A DNA stretch of 64,000 nt from Deinococcales bacterium. GTDB lineage: Bacteria > Deinococcota > Deinococci > Deinococcales > JAAFIG01. The DNA is taken from the NCBI GenBank assembly GCA_013298595.1, contig JAAFIG010000002.1, forward strand, positions 142,781 through 206,780, written 5' to 3'. Below are positions 24,364 to 33,626 of this stretch, in pieces; within the stretch, counting starts at the first letter, position 1; every line of letters starts with the position of its first letter. The notes under the pieces are model-generated. The model was given only the letters and a program-made list of their open reading frames with translations. It ran no database searches and was not told where the DNA came from. A program made the position numbers and the translations under genes.

Positions 24364-25452
24364 ATGACTGATACCCATGCACATATCAATCTCGAGGCGA
24401 TCAAAGCTAATACTAAAATCTTATCTGACTTCGCCAATCGCCCTGTGCTTGCACCAATCAAAGCCGATGCGTATGGGCATGGTGCGGTACGTGTAGCCCA
24501 AGTGCTCGAGCCTGAAAGACATGTTATCGGTTTTGCCATTGCCACCAGTTCTGAAGCCCTCGAGTTACGAGCCGCTGGTATCTGCAAAGATATTTTGCTG
24601 CTCACACCGCCGCCACCAGAACAAATCGCTATTCTGATTCATAACCAAATCAGTTTTGTCATCTCGAGTAGCGCCGAACTGAGTGCGCTTTCGAGCGAAG
24701 CGACAGCCCAAAATGAACGCCCAAAAATTCATTTGAAAATCAACACAGGCTTAAATCGGCTAGGCGCAAACCCTCGAGAAGGTGCAGAAATCCTCGCCAA
24801 AACGGTGCACTCAAGCGTTGAATTAATCGGCATCATGACCCACCTTGTGGATTCCGAAGATATCCCAGCCATACACGCTACAGAACAAATTAAGCGCTTC
24901 AAAAACTTCCTCGAGACACACCAACCAGCTGTGCAATACCGCCACGCTGCCAATACAGGCGCAGTACTCAACAAAACCTTACAAGCCGAATTTGATTTGA
25001 TACGCCCAGGTATTGGTTTATACGGTTACGCTCCAGGAGCAGATTGCGAAAATATTCTGCCACTCGAGCCAGCCATGAACTTAAAAGCCCGAGTCATTCA
25101 CATTAAAAACCTAGAGCAAGGCGAACCAGTCTCGTATAACGCCACTTGGACAGCCCCACAAGCAACGCGGGTTGCCACCGTGCGTTTAGGCTATGCCGAT
25201 GGCTACCCTCGAGCAGTTTCGAGTAAAGCGCAAATGCTACTGCACGGACAAAAAGTCCAACAAATCGGACGAGTCTGCATGGATCAATTACTGCTTGATA
25301 TTGGCGAAGTAGAAGCAGAATATGGTGATATGGTCGAAGTTTTCGGGGCTAAGCAAATAACCGCTGACCACGTTGCAAACTGGGCAAATACCAATAGTTA
25401 CGAAATTCTCACAGGCATTGGTGCTCGAGTGCCACGTCAATACAGTGTTTAG
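24364..25452 (+). CDS. alr: Alanine racemase
   Basis: A 362-residue PLP enzyme converting L- to D-alanine for peptidoglycan. The PLP lysine is in APIKADAYGHGAV (K near residue 36), the catalytic tyrosine in YNATWTAPQATRVATVRLGYADGYPR (near 260), with TGLNRLGA and RHAANTGAV between. Length is normal. It follows the thioesterase by 2 nt (TAG-TC-ATG). Its product feeds D-Ala-D-Ala formation used by MurF of the nearby dcw cluster. Confidence 0.95.
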   Translation: MTDTHAHINLEAIKANTKILSDFANRPVLAPIKADAYGHGAVRVAQVLEPERHVIGFAIATSSEALELRAAGICKDILLLTPPPPEQIAILIHNQISFVISSSAELSALSSEATAQNERPKIHLKINTGLNRLGANPREGAEILAKTVHSSVELIGIMTHLVDSEDIPAIHATEQIKRFKNFLETHQPAVQYRHAANTGAVLNKTLQAEFDLIRPGIGLYGYAPGADCENILPLEPAMNLKARVIHIKNLEQGEPVSYNATWTAPQATRVATVRLGYADGYPRAVSSKAQMLLHGQKVQQIGRVCMDQLLLDIGEVEAEYGDMVEVFGAKQITADHVANWANTNSYEILTGIGARVPRQYSV

Positions 25453-25478
25453 ATACCGTTCAACCCAGCAATCATCGC

Positions 25479-25489
25479 TATACTCGAGG
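25479..25489 (+). promoter_or_regulatory. -10 box and ribosome-binding site of the GGDEF gene
   Basis: TATACT (25479-25484) overlaps a CTCGAG and is followed by GAGG (25486-25489), 7 nt before the ATG at 25497. Here the same TANACTCGAG arrangement used by leaderless genes is placed 12 nt from the start, so the mRNA has a very short leader or none. Confidence 0.45.
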
Positions 25490-25496
25490 TAACGCT

Positions 25497-27218
25497 ATGA
25501 GCCAACCAAGTGTTACAGCAAAAACTGAATTCGAGCAACGCCTCGAGCAATTTGATGCTGTTGTGCAAAGTAACCCCAGTGAAGCCCTGACCATTGCCCA
25601 ATCTAGTCTTGCACTAGCCACTACCCAACACCAGTGTGGCAAGGTTTATGTGCGCTTAGGTTTAGCCCAAAGACTCTTATCGCAATTACACAATGCCGAA
25701 ATAAACAACAACAAAGCCCTCGAGATTTTTTTACAACACAACGACCTCGAGAATCACACCCTTGCTTTGATATCAGCAGGTGCAATTGAAATTTACAGTG
25801 GCAAACGCGAACAAGCCTACCACCATTTAATGAAAGCCCTTGAACAAAGCCGAACCATTCAACACAAACTCTACGAAGCTCGAGCCTGCAATACACTGGG
25901 CGCATTATTTGACTGGTACAGCAATGCCAGCATTGCCCTCGAGTACTTATTAGAAGCTTTACGATTGATGCGAGAATTGCAAGAAACCATGATGGAAAAC
26001 ATTATTTTATCCAACATTGGTGCGATTCATTACCGCCAAGGAGAATACGAAAAAGCCCTCGAGTATTACAACACCAGCCTTGAAGGATTACGCATTCTTG
26101 GTGCCGAATTACACATTGCCCACGGAGAACTCAATATTGCTGAAAGTCTGATTAAATTAAACAGACCTACCGAAGCCGAAACAATCATACAAAATGCCAT
26201 TCAAGGTGTACAGAACCAACAAGATATTCTAGGAGAAAGCTTTGCCTTACGTACCCTAGGAACAGCTCGGTTGGCTCAACAAAAAAATACAGATGCCTTA
26301 ACCGCATTTCAAACTGCTTATGAAATTGCTGACAAGCACCAATTACTCGAGGAAAAAAGCCTTGCCCAACTTGGCATCGGACAAGCCCATATCGCCCTTG
26401 GGCAAGCCAACCAAGCATTAACGGTACTGGCTCAAGCTAGGCAAGGTTTAAGCCAAAGCAGTGCCGAAAACCAACTCGAGGTTTTAAAAGCCATCGTGAC
26501 TGCCAATGAGCAACTAGGACAATACAAAGAAGCCCTTGAAACCCAACGTCAATACACTGCACTCGAGCAGCAATACCGCGAAACCAATTCGCAGCGCTAC
26601 GTGCAAAGCCTGATGTTACGTTTTGAATTATCCGAAACCCAACGCGAAGCCACAGCTGCAATAAAACGTAACAAAGACCTCGAAAGTGTGATCCAAGAAA
26701 AAGAACAACTGACCGCAGAACTCGAGCGATTAAGCCTCCAAGACCCACTGACGGGCTTATACAATCGCCGTTACCTCGAGCAACACTTTGCACAATTACT
26801 CGAGGTTTTTCAGAACCAAGCCCACGATGTTACTGTGGCATTACTCGACATAGATCATTTCAAAAATATCAACGATCAGTACTCGCATTTAATTGGCGAC
26901 CAAGTGCTACGGCAAATAGCCCAGTTGCTCTTAAAAAATTTGCGTCCAAGCGATATCACTGTGCGCTTTGGTGGAGAAGAATTTCTGGTCATACTGCCAA
27001 GCACCAACCCCGAAATTGCTTACACACTTGCAGAGCGTTTACGAAAAAATGTACAACAACACGCGTGGTACAGAATCCATCAGCATTTACAAGTCACCAT
27101 CAGCATCGGACTAGCCACACTCGAAGCAACGGATACAACCGAGCAATTACTGACTCGAGCTGACCAGAATTTATACAAAGCCAAACAAAACGGACGCAAC
27201 CAAGTCATCAAAAATTAA
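25497..27218 (+). CDS. TPR-repeat diguanylate cyclase (GGDEF)
   Basis: A 573-residue cytoplasmic protein. About ten tetratricopeptide repeats fill residues 1-360 (for example NAEINNNKALEIF, ALEYYNTSLEGLR), a helical coiled-coil linker follows (about 360-410), and a GGDEF domain ends the protein. The active site is intact (FGGEEF), and RPSD five residues before it is a product-inhibition I-site (RxxD). It should make cyclic di-GMP in response to a protein or peptide bound by the TPRs. It converges on the BTAD regulator with a 4-base overlap. Confidence 0.93.
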   Translation: MSQPSVTAKTEFEQRLEQFDAVVQSNPSEALTIAQSSLALATTQHQCGKVYVRLGLAQRLLSQLHNAEINNNKALEIFLQHNDLENHTLALISAGAIEIYSGKREQAYHHLMKALEQSRTIQHKLYEARACNTLGALFDWYSNASIALEYLLEALRLMRELQETMMENIILSNIGAIHYRQGEYEKALEYYNTSLEGLRILGAELHIAHGELNIAESLIKLNRPTEAETIIQNAIQGVQNQQDILGESFALRTLGTARLAQQKNTDALTAFQTAYEIADKHQLLEEKSLAQLGIGQAHIALGQANQALTVLAQARQGLSQSSAENQLEVLKAIVTANEQLGQYKEALETQRQYTALEQQYRETNSQRYVQSLMLRFELSETQREATAAIKRNKDLESVIQEKEQLTAELERLSLQDPLTGLYNRRYLEQHFAQLLEVFQNQAHDVTVALLDIDHFKNINDQYSHLIGDQVLRQIAQLLLKNLRPSDITVRFGGEEFLVILPSTNPEIAYTLAERLRKNVQQHAWYRIHQHLQVTISIGLATLEATDTTEQLLTRADQNLYKAKQNGRNQVIKN

Positions 27219-30172
27219 TTCAATAATCGTTGCACTTCCCGACCACGTTGCAACTCGATAAACACGGCTTCAAAGCGATCACCTCGAGATACCGCTAAGC
27301 CTTGCAAACCATCATACGCTTCATCCGTCAAAGGCTCGAGGTGCAACACAAACTGATACGCTTCTAAAGCCAGCAATGGCTCGGATGCTTCGGCATTTTG
27401 AGCCATTGCCAACACTCGAGCAACTAACAAATTCTGTAAACGCTGCCGCGTCTGAGCAGCCCAATCTGTTTCGGCAAAAGGCAAGAATTCACCAGTATAA
27501 GCCGCTTTTAATTGCTCGAGTGATGAATCAGGATTTCGTAACAATGCCTCGAGTGAATGCACATCCCACTCGATTTTTAAGTACTCCGATAACTCATACC
27601 GCCCAGCCTCGAGTGGTAAAGGATCAAAATTCACCACCGAAACACTGGTTAATGCCAAACGCAATTTACGAATTGCCACCCTGAAATAATCCGTGGCTAA
27701 ACGCGCACCTTCCCAAACCGCACTGACTAAATCTTTTTGCAAACTTGAGCCTTGGCTAAGCAAAAAAGCCAGTACTTCCTTAGATTTAGAAAGTGGCACA
27801 TCAACTTCTACATCATCAATCAAAACTTGAAAATCACCCAGCGAACGCACTTTCAGCACAGGACGAGTGTCTCGCTCCACTGACACAGACTCGAGCAAAG
27901 CGAACAAATTCTTGACTCGAGTTTTGTACAACGGATTAGGTAATAAGTGTTCTTTATAAAAAGGCTCGAGCACCGAGAAATCTGAAAGCAAAGGTGTGTC
28001 GTGTTGCACAGAATCATCTATTTTCTGAAAAGCTATTGCAATACTTTCTGAGCTACTTTCACCTAAGTAAAATTGACAAGCCCCAACAAACATATATGCA
28101 CGGATTTCGTCCCAAATAAAAAGATTCAAAGGAATTGCCTTAGTAAAAAAATCTATTGCAACCACATAATCCTTTTTACAAAATGCAATCAGAGCTTCCG
28201 TAAAAAAAATGCCATTCTGATTTTGATCCGAACCCTGCTCGAGCAATTTTAGTTCTGCAAGTAGCTTTTCAGCCTCGAGTAGATTGCCAGTCAAAGTAGT
28301 CACTTGAGTTAGCGAAGAACGGTGCAAAAAAGCATATTCAAATTGAACATCTTTTATCAGGTGCAAAGATTGCTTAAAACAATTCGCAGCTTTTGCGGGT
28401 TTATTCAAAGCATAAAAAGTTAAACCTTGTTGACCAAGCAAAAGAATACTTGCTCGCCCATGTTTTTGTCCTACTAAACGAATCCCAATGTCAACACAAT
28501 CCAAAGCAACTTGTAAACGACCGTGTGTTAAAGCAACATCTACCCAATTGTTATACATCTCAAGTTTTGGTCGAATTGCACCTAAAGTATCATAAATGCG
28601 GACTGCTTCAGTAAAAGCCGCATCAGCTTCATTATGTTTTTTTAGCTCACCATATATTGTGCCTATGTTTGTCAAACCTTTTGCATAATGAATTGGATTA
28701 TCTAAACTCTTAGCAATTTGTATGCCTTGACTTGCATATACCAATGCTTCGGATAAGCGACCCATTGAAAACAATTGAAACCACCCTGAGTTATATAACT
28801 CGAGGCGAAATCTTGGATTATTTTCGGTTTGTAAACCCTCTTCAACAATTGCCAATGCTTGGGAATAGCGACCATGAAACGCTTCTATTTGCGCCAAAAT
28901 AGCTTTTTCATATCCAGAAAGTGTTTTTTCTTGTGATAACTCTTGTAAAATAGACTTGCTATCTGCAACTGCACCAGTAACGTACAAAGTATAACCCAAC
29001 ATAGATAAGAGTTGTTGTGTCAGATACTTTTTTGGAACAGGTTGCGAGATTTTTTTTAGTAATGAATACTCATGTCGTTGTAAAAAAATCGGTGCAACTT
29101 TTTCTAATACTTTAACTGATGCTGACCAATCTCGAGCGGCACAAAAATGCTCGAGAGCAATTAAAGGCTTATCTTGTTTTAAGTATAGTTGACCCACTAA
29201 AACTCTAAATTTGATATGCCGCGCCGAATCTAACTCGAGTTCTTTGCTTAAAACCTCGAGAAACAACTGATGTGGGCGGTACTCGGTGGTGGAAATTGGC
29301 ATGAGAGGTAAACCAATAGCCAAGACTGTTTCAAAAAAACCAGTTGGTAATTTCAAAGTTAAATCTTTAGCCACTGCAACACTCCAAACATCCAGCACAG
29401 CCAGTGGCGGCAGTAACTCTTGAATTTCTTGTGGTAAACGCTGCACTCGCTCGAGAATCAATGATTGTGGTGAAACCAACGTTTTTTCTTGTTGTTGCAC
29501 TGCTAATGCCAGCGCAGCAGGGAAACCATCTAAGGAAGCCAGAGCGGATTCCTCGAGATTACCAGCAAAACCCTTGGTTTCGGCATCCGAAAAACGCAAT
29601 TGATCGGCAGAGAACACCAGCACATCCGAACGGGCTGCCCAGCGCGATAACGGCAACGGTGAAGATGCAAAACCAGCCAGTAACACCCGATGCCCTTCGC
29701 CGAGTTGTTCGACAAAAACCTCGAGAAAAACAGATACAGAAGCACTTAAAACCTCGGTACGATCCAGTACAATATCCACGGTTTGCTTGGCTTCCTCGAG
29801 CGCATTTAAATCTCGAGCCAACGCCCGACCTAAGCCCTCCGCCGAAGCCTGAGCTGCCAAAGCAGCTGTGGTTGCTTGTGCAGCAAAAGAAGGTAGCATC
29901 CGCTTTAATTCCTCGAGTAACACCTCGAGCAAACGCAACACTGAAGCATCATCGGGTGTTAAAAGTACCCACGCCACAACTCGTTTAGAACGCCGTGCTA
30001 ACTGTGCCAACAATGTGGACTTACCAAAACCAGATGGTGCAAGCAATGCCACCACACGGCAATCGGGTAAGCCTGAAACTTGTTTCAGCAAAGCCTTACG
30101 CTCGAGTTCAAGTGGTAATTCCTTTGGGATACGAGCCACGGGTTTACGCGAAGAAGTTGTCAAACGAGCCAT
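27215..30172 (-). CDS. Large ATPase-TPR-BTAD transcriptional activator
   Basis: A 985-residue regulator. An N-terminal STAND/AAA-type ATPase carries Walker A APSGFGKST (45-53) and a Walker B-like VDIVLDRTEVL; TPR-rich helices occupy about 330-720; near 740-830 there is an OmpR-like winged helix (LKVRSLGDFQVLID...KEVLAFLL), then a bacterial transcriptional activation (BTAD) domain to the end. The DNA-binding part is thus C-terminal, as in MalT-like proteins but with a SARP-type reader. CTCGAG is frequent at both ends but absent from about 28290-28795 and again from 28812-29130, where the sequence is more AT-rich. Confidence 0.88.
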   Translation of the reverse strand: MARLTTSSRKPVARIPKELPLELERKALLKQVSGLPDCRVVALLAPSGFGKSTLLAQLARRSKRVVAWVLLTPDDASVLRLLEVLLEELKRMLPSFAAQATTAALAAQASAEGLGRALARDLNALEEAKQTVDIVLDRTEVLSASVSVFLEVFVEQLGEGHRVLLAGFASSPLPLSRWAARSDVLVFSADQLRFSDAETKGFAGNLEESALASLDGFPAALALAVQQQEKTLVSPQSLILERVQRLPQEIQELLPPLAVLDVWSVAVAKDLTLKLPTGFFETVLAIGLPLMPISTTEYRPHQLFLEVLSKELELDSARHIKFRVLVGQLYLKQDKPLIALEHFCAARDWSASVKVLEKVAPIFLQRHEYSLLKKISQPVPKKYLTQQLLSMLGYTLYVTGAVADSKSILQELSQEKTLSGYEKAILAQIEAFHGRYSQALAIVEEGLQTENNPRFRLELYNSGWFQLFSMGRLSEALVYASQGIQIAKSLDNPIHYAKGLTNIGTIYGELKKHNEADAAFTEAVRIYDTLGAIRPKLEMYNNWVDVALTHGRLQVALDCVDIGIRLVGQKHGRASILLLGQQGLTFYALNKPAKAANCFKQSLHLIKDVQFEYAFLHRSSLTQVTTLTGNLLEAEKLLAELKLLEQGSDQNQNGIFFTEALIAFCKKDYVVAIDFFTKAIPLNLFIWDEIRAYMFVGACQFYLGESSSESIAIAFQKIDDSVQHDTPLLSDFSVLEPFYKEHLLPNPLYKTRVKNLFALLESVSVERDTRPVLKVRSLGDFQVLIDDVEVDVPLSKSKEVLAFLLSQGSSLQKDLVSAVWEGARLATDYFRVAIRKLRLALTSVSVVNFDPLPLEAGRYELSEYLKIEWDVHSLEALLRNPDSSLEQLKAAYTGEFLPFAETDWAAQTRQRLQNLLVARVLAMAQNAEASEPLLALEAYQFVLHLEPLTDEAYDGLQGLAVSRGDRFEAVFIELQRGREVQRLLN

Positions 30173-30705
30173 AACGCAGTGTACACAATTTGCAAAAAGC
30201 TAAGCTCGAGAGAATATGGGATGGTTAGCTCCTCATCAGCCTTCGGCAGCTTCTCCCTTGGGAGAAGCGCTTGTGGGTTGCTGCGGATACGTTTTGGGAT
30301 TGGTTTACTTAGGCAAAAGTTGTTTCGGGTATCCACGAGCTTTGCTCGGTTTATGGTTATCCCATAGGAGAAGCGCTTGTGGATTACTGTAATTTTTAGC
30401 ACTCAACGTTCTCGAGGAAAGCCCACCAATCCTTCTCCAACGGAAGAAGGTGGCGAAGCCGGATGAGGGGCTTTCTGCCCCACGTTTTCTTGGTTGCTCG
30501 AGGTTTGGTTTTGCTCTGGCTTGAGCTGGTTTTTGCTGGCTCGAGATAGGCTTGCTCATCTCTTGCTCATGTTTAATCCGAGTTGTCTATCACGAACGAT
30601 TTATGGGTGATTAACACCCCCTAATTTACACTGTTTTCGGTGCATCGGGAGGTGTACCACCAAGCTCGAGCAACCTCGAGTGACCAGACCCCACGGAGGG
30701 AACAT
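30173..30705. other. Non-coding region with small repeats
   Basis: This 533-bp gap has no credible gene. TACACT (30178-30183, minus) ends 5 nt before the BTAD regulator start. A composite repeat occupies 30231-30470 (separate entry). GGGTG-ATTAA-CACCC (30605-30619) can form a small hairpin; TACACT at 30627-30632 may be the -10 for the PA14 lipoprotein, whose mRNA would then carry a leader of about 65 nt. GGAGGG precedes the start at 30706. Confidence 0.6.
30231..30470. repeat. Composite inverted/direct repeat element
   Basis: CCTCATCAGCCTTCGGC... (30231-30267) and its imperfect complement (30432-30470, ending GCCGGATGAGGGG) form arms of about 37 bp. Inside, a 23-bp direct repeat beginning GGAGAAGCGCTTGTGG occurs at 30261-30283 and 30367-30389 with two mismatches. 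The arrangement resembles a short non-autonomous, MITE-like element. It has no coding capacity. Confidence 0.6.
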
Positions 30706-31995
30706 ATGAACCGAATACTCTCAACCCTAAGCCACAGCACTCAGCGATACATCGCAGCTTTTAGTTTACTCTTCCTATTCGCCGCTTGTAACCAAACACC
30801 AACACCAAACAACCCAGACCCAAACAACATAACTGGAATGCAAGTCGAAAACGAAAATGGTACACTCAGCTTAGCCGCAGCCACAACCCAAGGTTTAACA
30901 GGTGATTATTTTGATAACATGGATTTCACTGGAACCAAAAAAACACAAATAGATGCCACCATCAACAAAACATGGAACAACAACAGCCCAGTAACAGGCA
31001 TCGCCAAAACCACGTATAGCGTCAGATGGACAGGTCAAATCCAACCTCAATACACGCAAAAGTACACGTTTTACGTAACCTCGAGTGACGGAGCTAGGCT
31101 TATGGTTAATGGTCAAGCTTTGGTCAATGATTGGAAAGATGGCGTGAACCGAGTTCGTAGTGGAACAGTGGACTTAATAGCCAATACCAAGTACGACATT
31201 CGACTCGAGTACTACCGTAATGCAACCAATGCAGGAGCTGTGAAACTCGAGTGGCAAAGTACGAGCCGAACGAGACAAGTTGTGCCACAAGTAAAATTAT
31301 ACCCAACAGGCAGCAATTCAACTATTGCTTTCAATCTTGTTACTCAAAATGCGAAATTTCAAGCACTAAATTTAGTTGTGAACCAAACAGAAGTTTTTGC
31401 TGTCTTAGGTTCAGATGGAACAATATCAGTCAATATGCCTGAGAAAAATGGCTTAGGATTTGCTATTGCAGCAATTAAACAAAATGTTGTCCAACAATTA
31501 TTTTACATTTCACGATTGAATGATGTTGGCGTTTTTAAAAATGTACTGAAAAATAAGAGTGTTGAAATTCCTAATTTAAGTCAGTTTAGGAATGCCGATG
31601 GCTCATATACCTTGAGTCAACTTCAAAGTGTTGCTAATCTATTGGTAGAAGTAGTTTCAGAAGGCGCTATCAAGAAACAACTTTCAAATGCTCAAACCAC
31701 AAGTATCAAACCACAATGGGCTGAGTCTATTCCAAATGCGTGTAATTGGATTCCACCACCTCCAAGTTGTACCAATGGTAATTGCTCCATAATTGCTGAT
31801 GCGTATAGAGAGGCAGTGTGTGGTGTTCTTTATGGGACAGGTGAATTTTTGCTGGGTCAGGCGGCAGGAGCCATACTGACAGGTGGGTGGGCAAATGTAG
31901 CCTTTTATAGGTGGGTCAGCACCACTAGATGTGCTTTTGAGACTCACTTCATTAGAATCGTTATGGGAAAAGTATATTCTATGTATCTCTGGTAA
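30706..31995 (+). CDS. PA14-domain lipoprotein, probably frameshifted at the 3' end
   Basis: A 429-residue product. The signal peptide ends in FLFAAC with C28 as lipidated residue, followed by a Pro/Asn-rich linker. A PA14 domain spans about 62-195 (GLTGDYFDNMDFTG ... FYVTSSDGARLMVNG ... VKLEWQS); PA14 is a carbohydrate-binding beta barrel. The later part has no recognised domain. GGAGGG precedes the ATG. The last 25 codons read poorly and the neighbouring frame opens at 31901 and continues into the next ORF without a signal peptide, so the two may be halves of one gene. Confidence 0.75.
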   Translation: MNRILSTLSHSTQRYIAAFSLLFLFAACNQTPTPNNPDPNNITGMQVENENGTLSLAAATTQGLTGDYFDNMDFTGTKKTQIDATINKTWNNNSPVTGIAKTTYSVRWTGQIQPQYTQKYTFYVTSSDGARLMVNGQALVNDWKDGVNRVRSGTVDLIANTKYDIRLEYYRNATNAGAVKLEWQSTSRTRQVVPQVKLYPTGSNSTIAFNLVTQNAKFQALNLVVNQTEVFAVLGSDGTISVNMPEKNGLGFAIAAIKQNVVQQLFYISRLNDVGVFKNVLKNKSVEIPNLSQFRNADGSYTLSQLQSVANLLVEVVSEGAIKKQLSNAQTTSIKPQWAESIPNACNWIPPPPSCTNGNCSIIADAYREAVCGVLYGTGEFLLGQAAGAILTGGWANVAFYRWVSTTRCAFETHFIRIVMGKVYSMYLW

Positions 31996-33532
31996 ACTAC
32001 CATCTGATAATGCTGGAACAATGATTGTTGGATGTCCACCAAAGATAATTACACCTGAACCAATAGGAATCCGTAAACCCCTCAATACATTAGGTACTGT
32101 AGCAATTCCAGTAAAAAGTGATGGTACTTCTGATTCAACACTCCAATATAGTCCTTACCTTGTAGGAAGTACCTCAAAAGGAAAACAAATACGTGTTATT
32201 TTTTCTGAAGATGGTGAAGTATTTAAACTTTTAAAGGGAGACGAGTATGCTCATTTTCTGAGCTATGCTTGTCCAGATATACCTTCAGAGTGGGTCGGTA
32301 TTTTATTTTTATACCATAATGCGCTTACGAACCAATCTGGTATGGCAGTCGATAATCCGTATAAAATCAGTGTAAAAATAACTTGTTATGGTGAACCCAG
32401 ACTAATAGTAGACCCTAATCCTGTACTAATGTCTACGCCAGTTAATACGATATTACCAACTAAAGTAGTTAAGATGACAAACGATGGTACAGAAGTTCTC
32501 GAGATTACAGGTTTTGATTACAAGGAAATCAAGCCTTTAACGGGTAGCAAAGTCACTCCTTTGTTTCCTGCGGCTTCTACTGCTAATCCGTTAAAAATTG
32601 CTGTGGGCGGAAACAATTTCTTTTCGTTAGACCCCGTTTGCGGTAACACTGCTGGTAAGCTCGAGGGTACTATTACTATCTCGAGTAATGCTACGAATGT
32701 GCCCAATGGAACTTTAAGCGTAGGCGTAACGCTCGAGTGTACTGGTGCGCCTCAAATCTTGGCAACACCTAATCCTCTGAACTTGTACGCACCAAATACT
32801 TTTTCTGGTTACGCAGATTCTATCGCAGGTGGCATTATTAAGGTAGAAAATAAGGGTGTTGGAAATTTAATTATTAAAAACACTACTTTGGTAGGCAATA
32901 AGTTTAGTATGCCTAATCCTATTGCACCAAATACGGTCATTGCACCAAATGACTTTCAGAATGTAGTAATTCAGGGTGTTTGTGATAAAACTACGACTGT
33001 TTATTCTGGAACATTGAAAATTGAAAGTAATGACCCAAGTTCACCGTTTACGGATGTTGGGCTTACACTCGAGTGTTTCTGGCAAGTGAATACGGGTGTT
33101 GAGATTAGAACGTTCCAGAGAGGTGGTAGTTTTGGATCAAGACAAAATCTCATTACAGGTCAATCAGAATGCTATGAAGAACATAACATAACCATTTTTG
33201 CTAGTGTATATAATGGTGGTGTCATTATAAATCAACCAAATGACATTTCTTGGAGTAGTGGTGAAGGTCAAGTTAATGTTCTAAGCGTTTCAGGTTCTAT
33301 AGATTGTAGGGCAGAGTTTAGCGCTAAATGGAACGCAGCTAAAGATGGGTATTACAATCTTGCGAAGAAGATTATAGTGGATAAGTTGAAACCGTATTAT
33401 CGGTTGAAAATTCTAAATTTACCAATGGATAGCTTCGATTATACATTGCTTCCTAACTATGGTGCTACTAATCAAATTGAATTAAATTGTACAACGCCTA
33501 ATAGTGTTTATTATTGTGGTGGTAAGCTTTAA
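31931..33532 (+). CDS. Secreted Ig-like (ASPM/choice-of-anchor) repeat protein, possible 3' half of a split gene
   Basis: 533 codons from a GTG. Two or three related beta-sandwich repeats are visible: PRLIVDPNPVLMSTPVN..., PQILATPNPLNLYAPNTF... and neighbouring KMTNDGTEVLEITGF / KVENKGVGNLIIKNT; each ends with SVGVTLEC or DVGLTLEC. These resemble ASPM-SPD2-Hydin-like repeats of extracellular proteins. No signal peptide is present, which is odd for such a protein and supports a frameshift between this ORF and the PA14 lipoprotein (overlap 31931-31995). CTCGAG is absent from about 31252 to 32497. It ends before the terminator at 33566. Confidence 0.65.
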   Translation: MLLRLTSLESLWEKYILCISGKLPSDNAGTMIVGCPPKIITPEPIGIRKPLNTLGTVAIPVKSDGTSDSTLQYSPYLVGSTSKGKQIRVIFSEDGEVFKLLKGDEYAHFLSYACPDIPSEWVGILFLYHNALTNQSGMAVDNPYKISVKITCYGEPRLIVDPNPVLMSTPVNTILPTKVVKMTNDGTEVLEITGFDYKEIKPLTGSKVTPLFPAASTANPLKIAVGGNNFFSLDPVCGNTAGKLEGTITISSNATNVPNGTLSVGVTLECTGAPQILATPNPLNLYAPNTFSGYADSIAGGIIKVENKGVGNLIIKNTTLVGNKFSMPNPIAPNTVIAPNDFQNVVIQGVCDKTTTVYSGTLKIESNDPSSPFTDVGLTLECFWQVNTGVEIRTFQRGGSFGSRQNLITGQSECYEEHNITIFASVYNGGVIINQPNDISWSSGEGQVNVLSVSGSIDCRAEFSAKWNAAKDGYYNLAKKIIVDKLKPYYRLKILNLPMDSFDYTLLPNYGATNQIELNCTTPNSVYYCGGKL

Positions 33533-33565
33533 TCAAAAACGTAATACTTGAGTAAGTTCAAAAGC

Positions 33566-33598
33566 AAGGAGCGCAGGGTTTTCGCCTGCGCTCCTTTG
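33566..33598. terminator. Bidirectional terminator
   Basis: AAGGAGCGCAGG (33566-33577) and CCTGCGCTCCTT (33585-33596) form a 12-bp stem with a 7-base loop. It lies between the convergent Ig-like repeat gene and DUF4384 gene. Confidence 0.8.
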
Positions 33599-33626
33599 GA
33601 CAAATAGGTTGTCTACCTGCTCGAGT

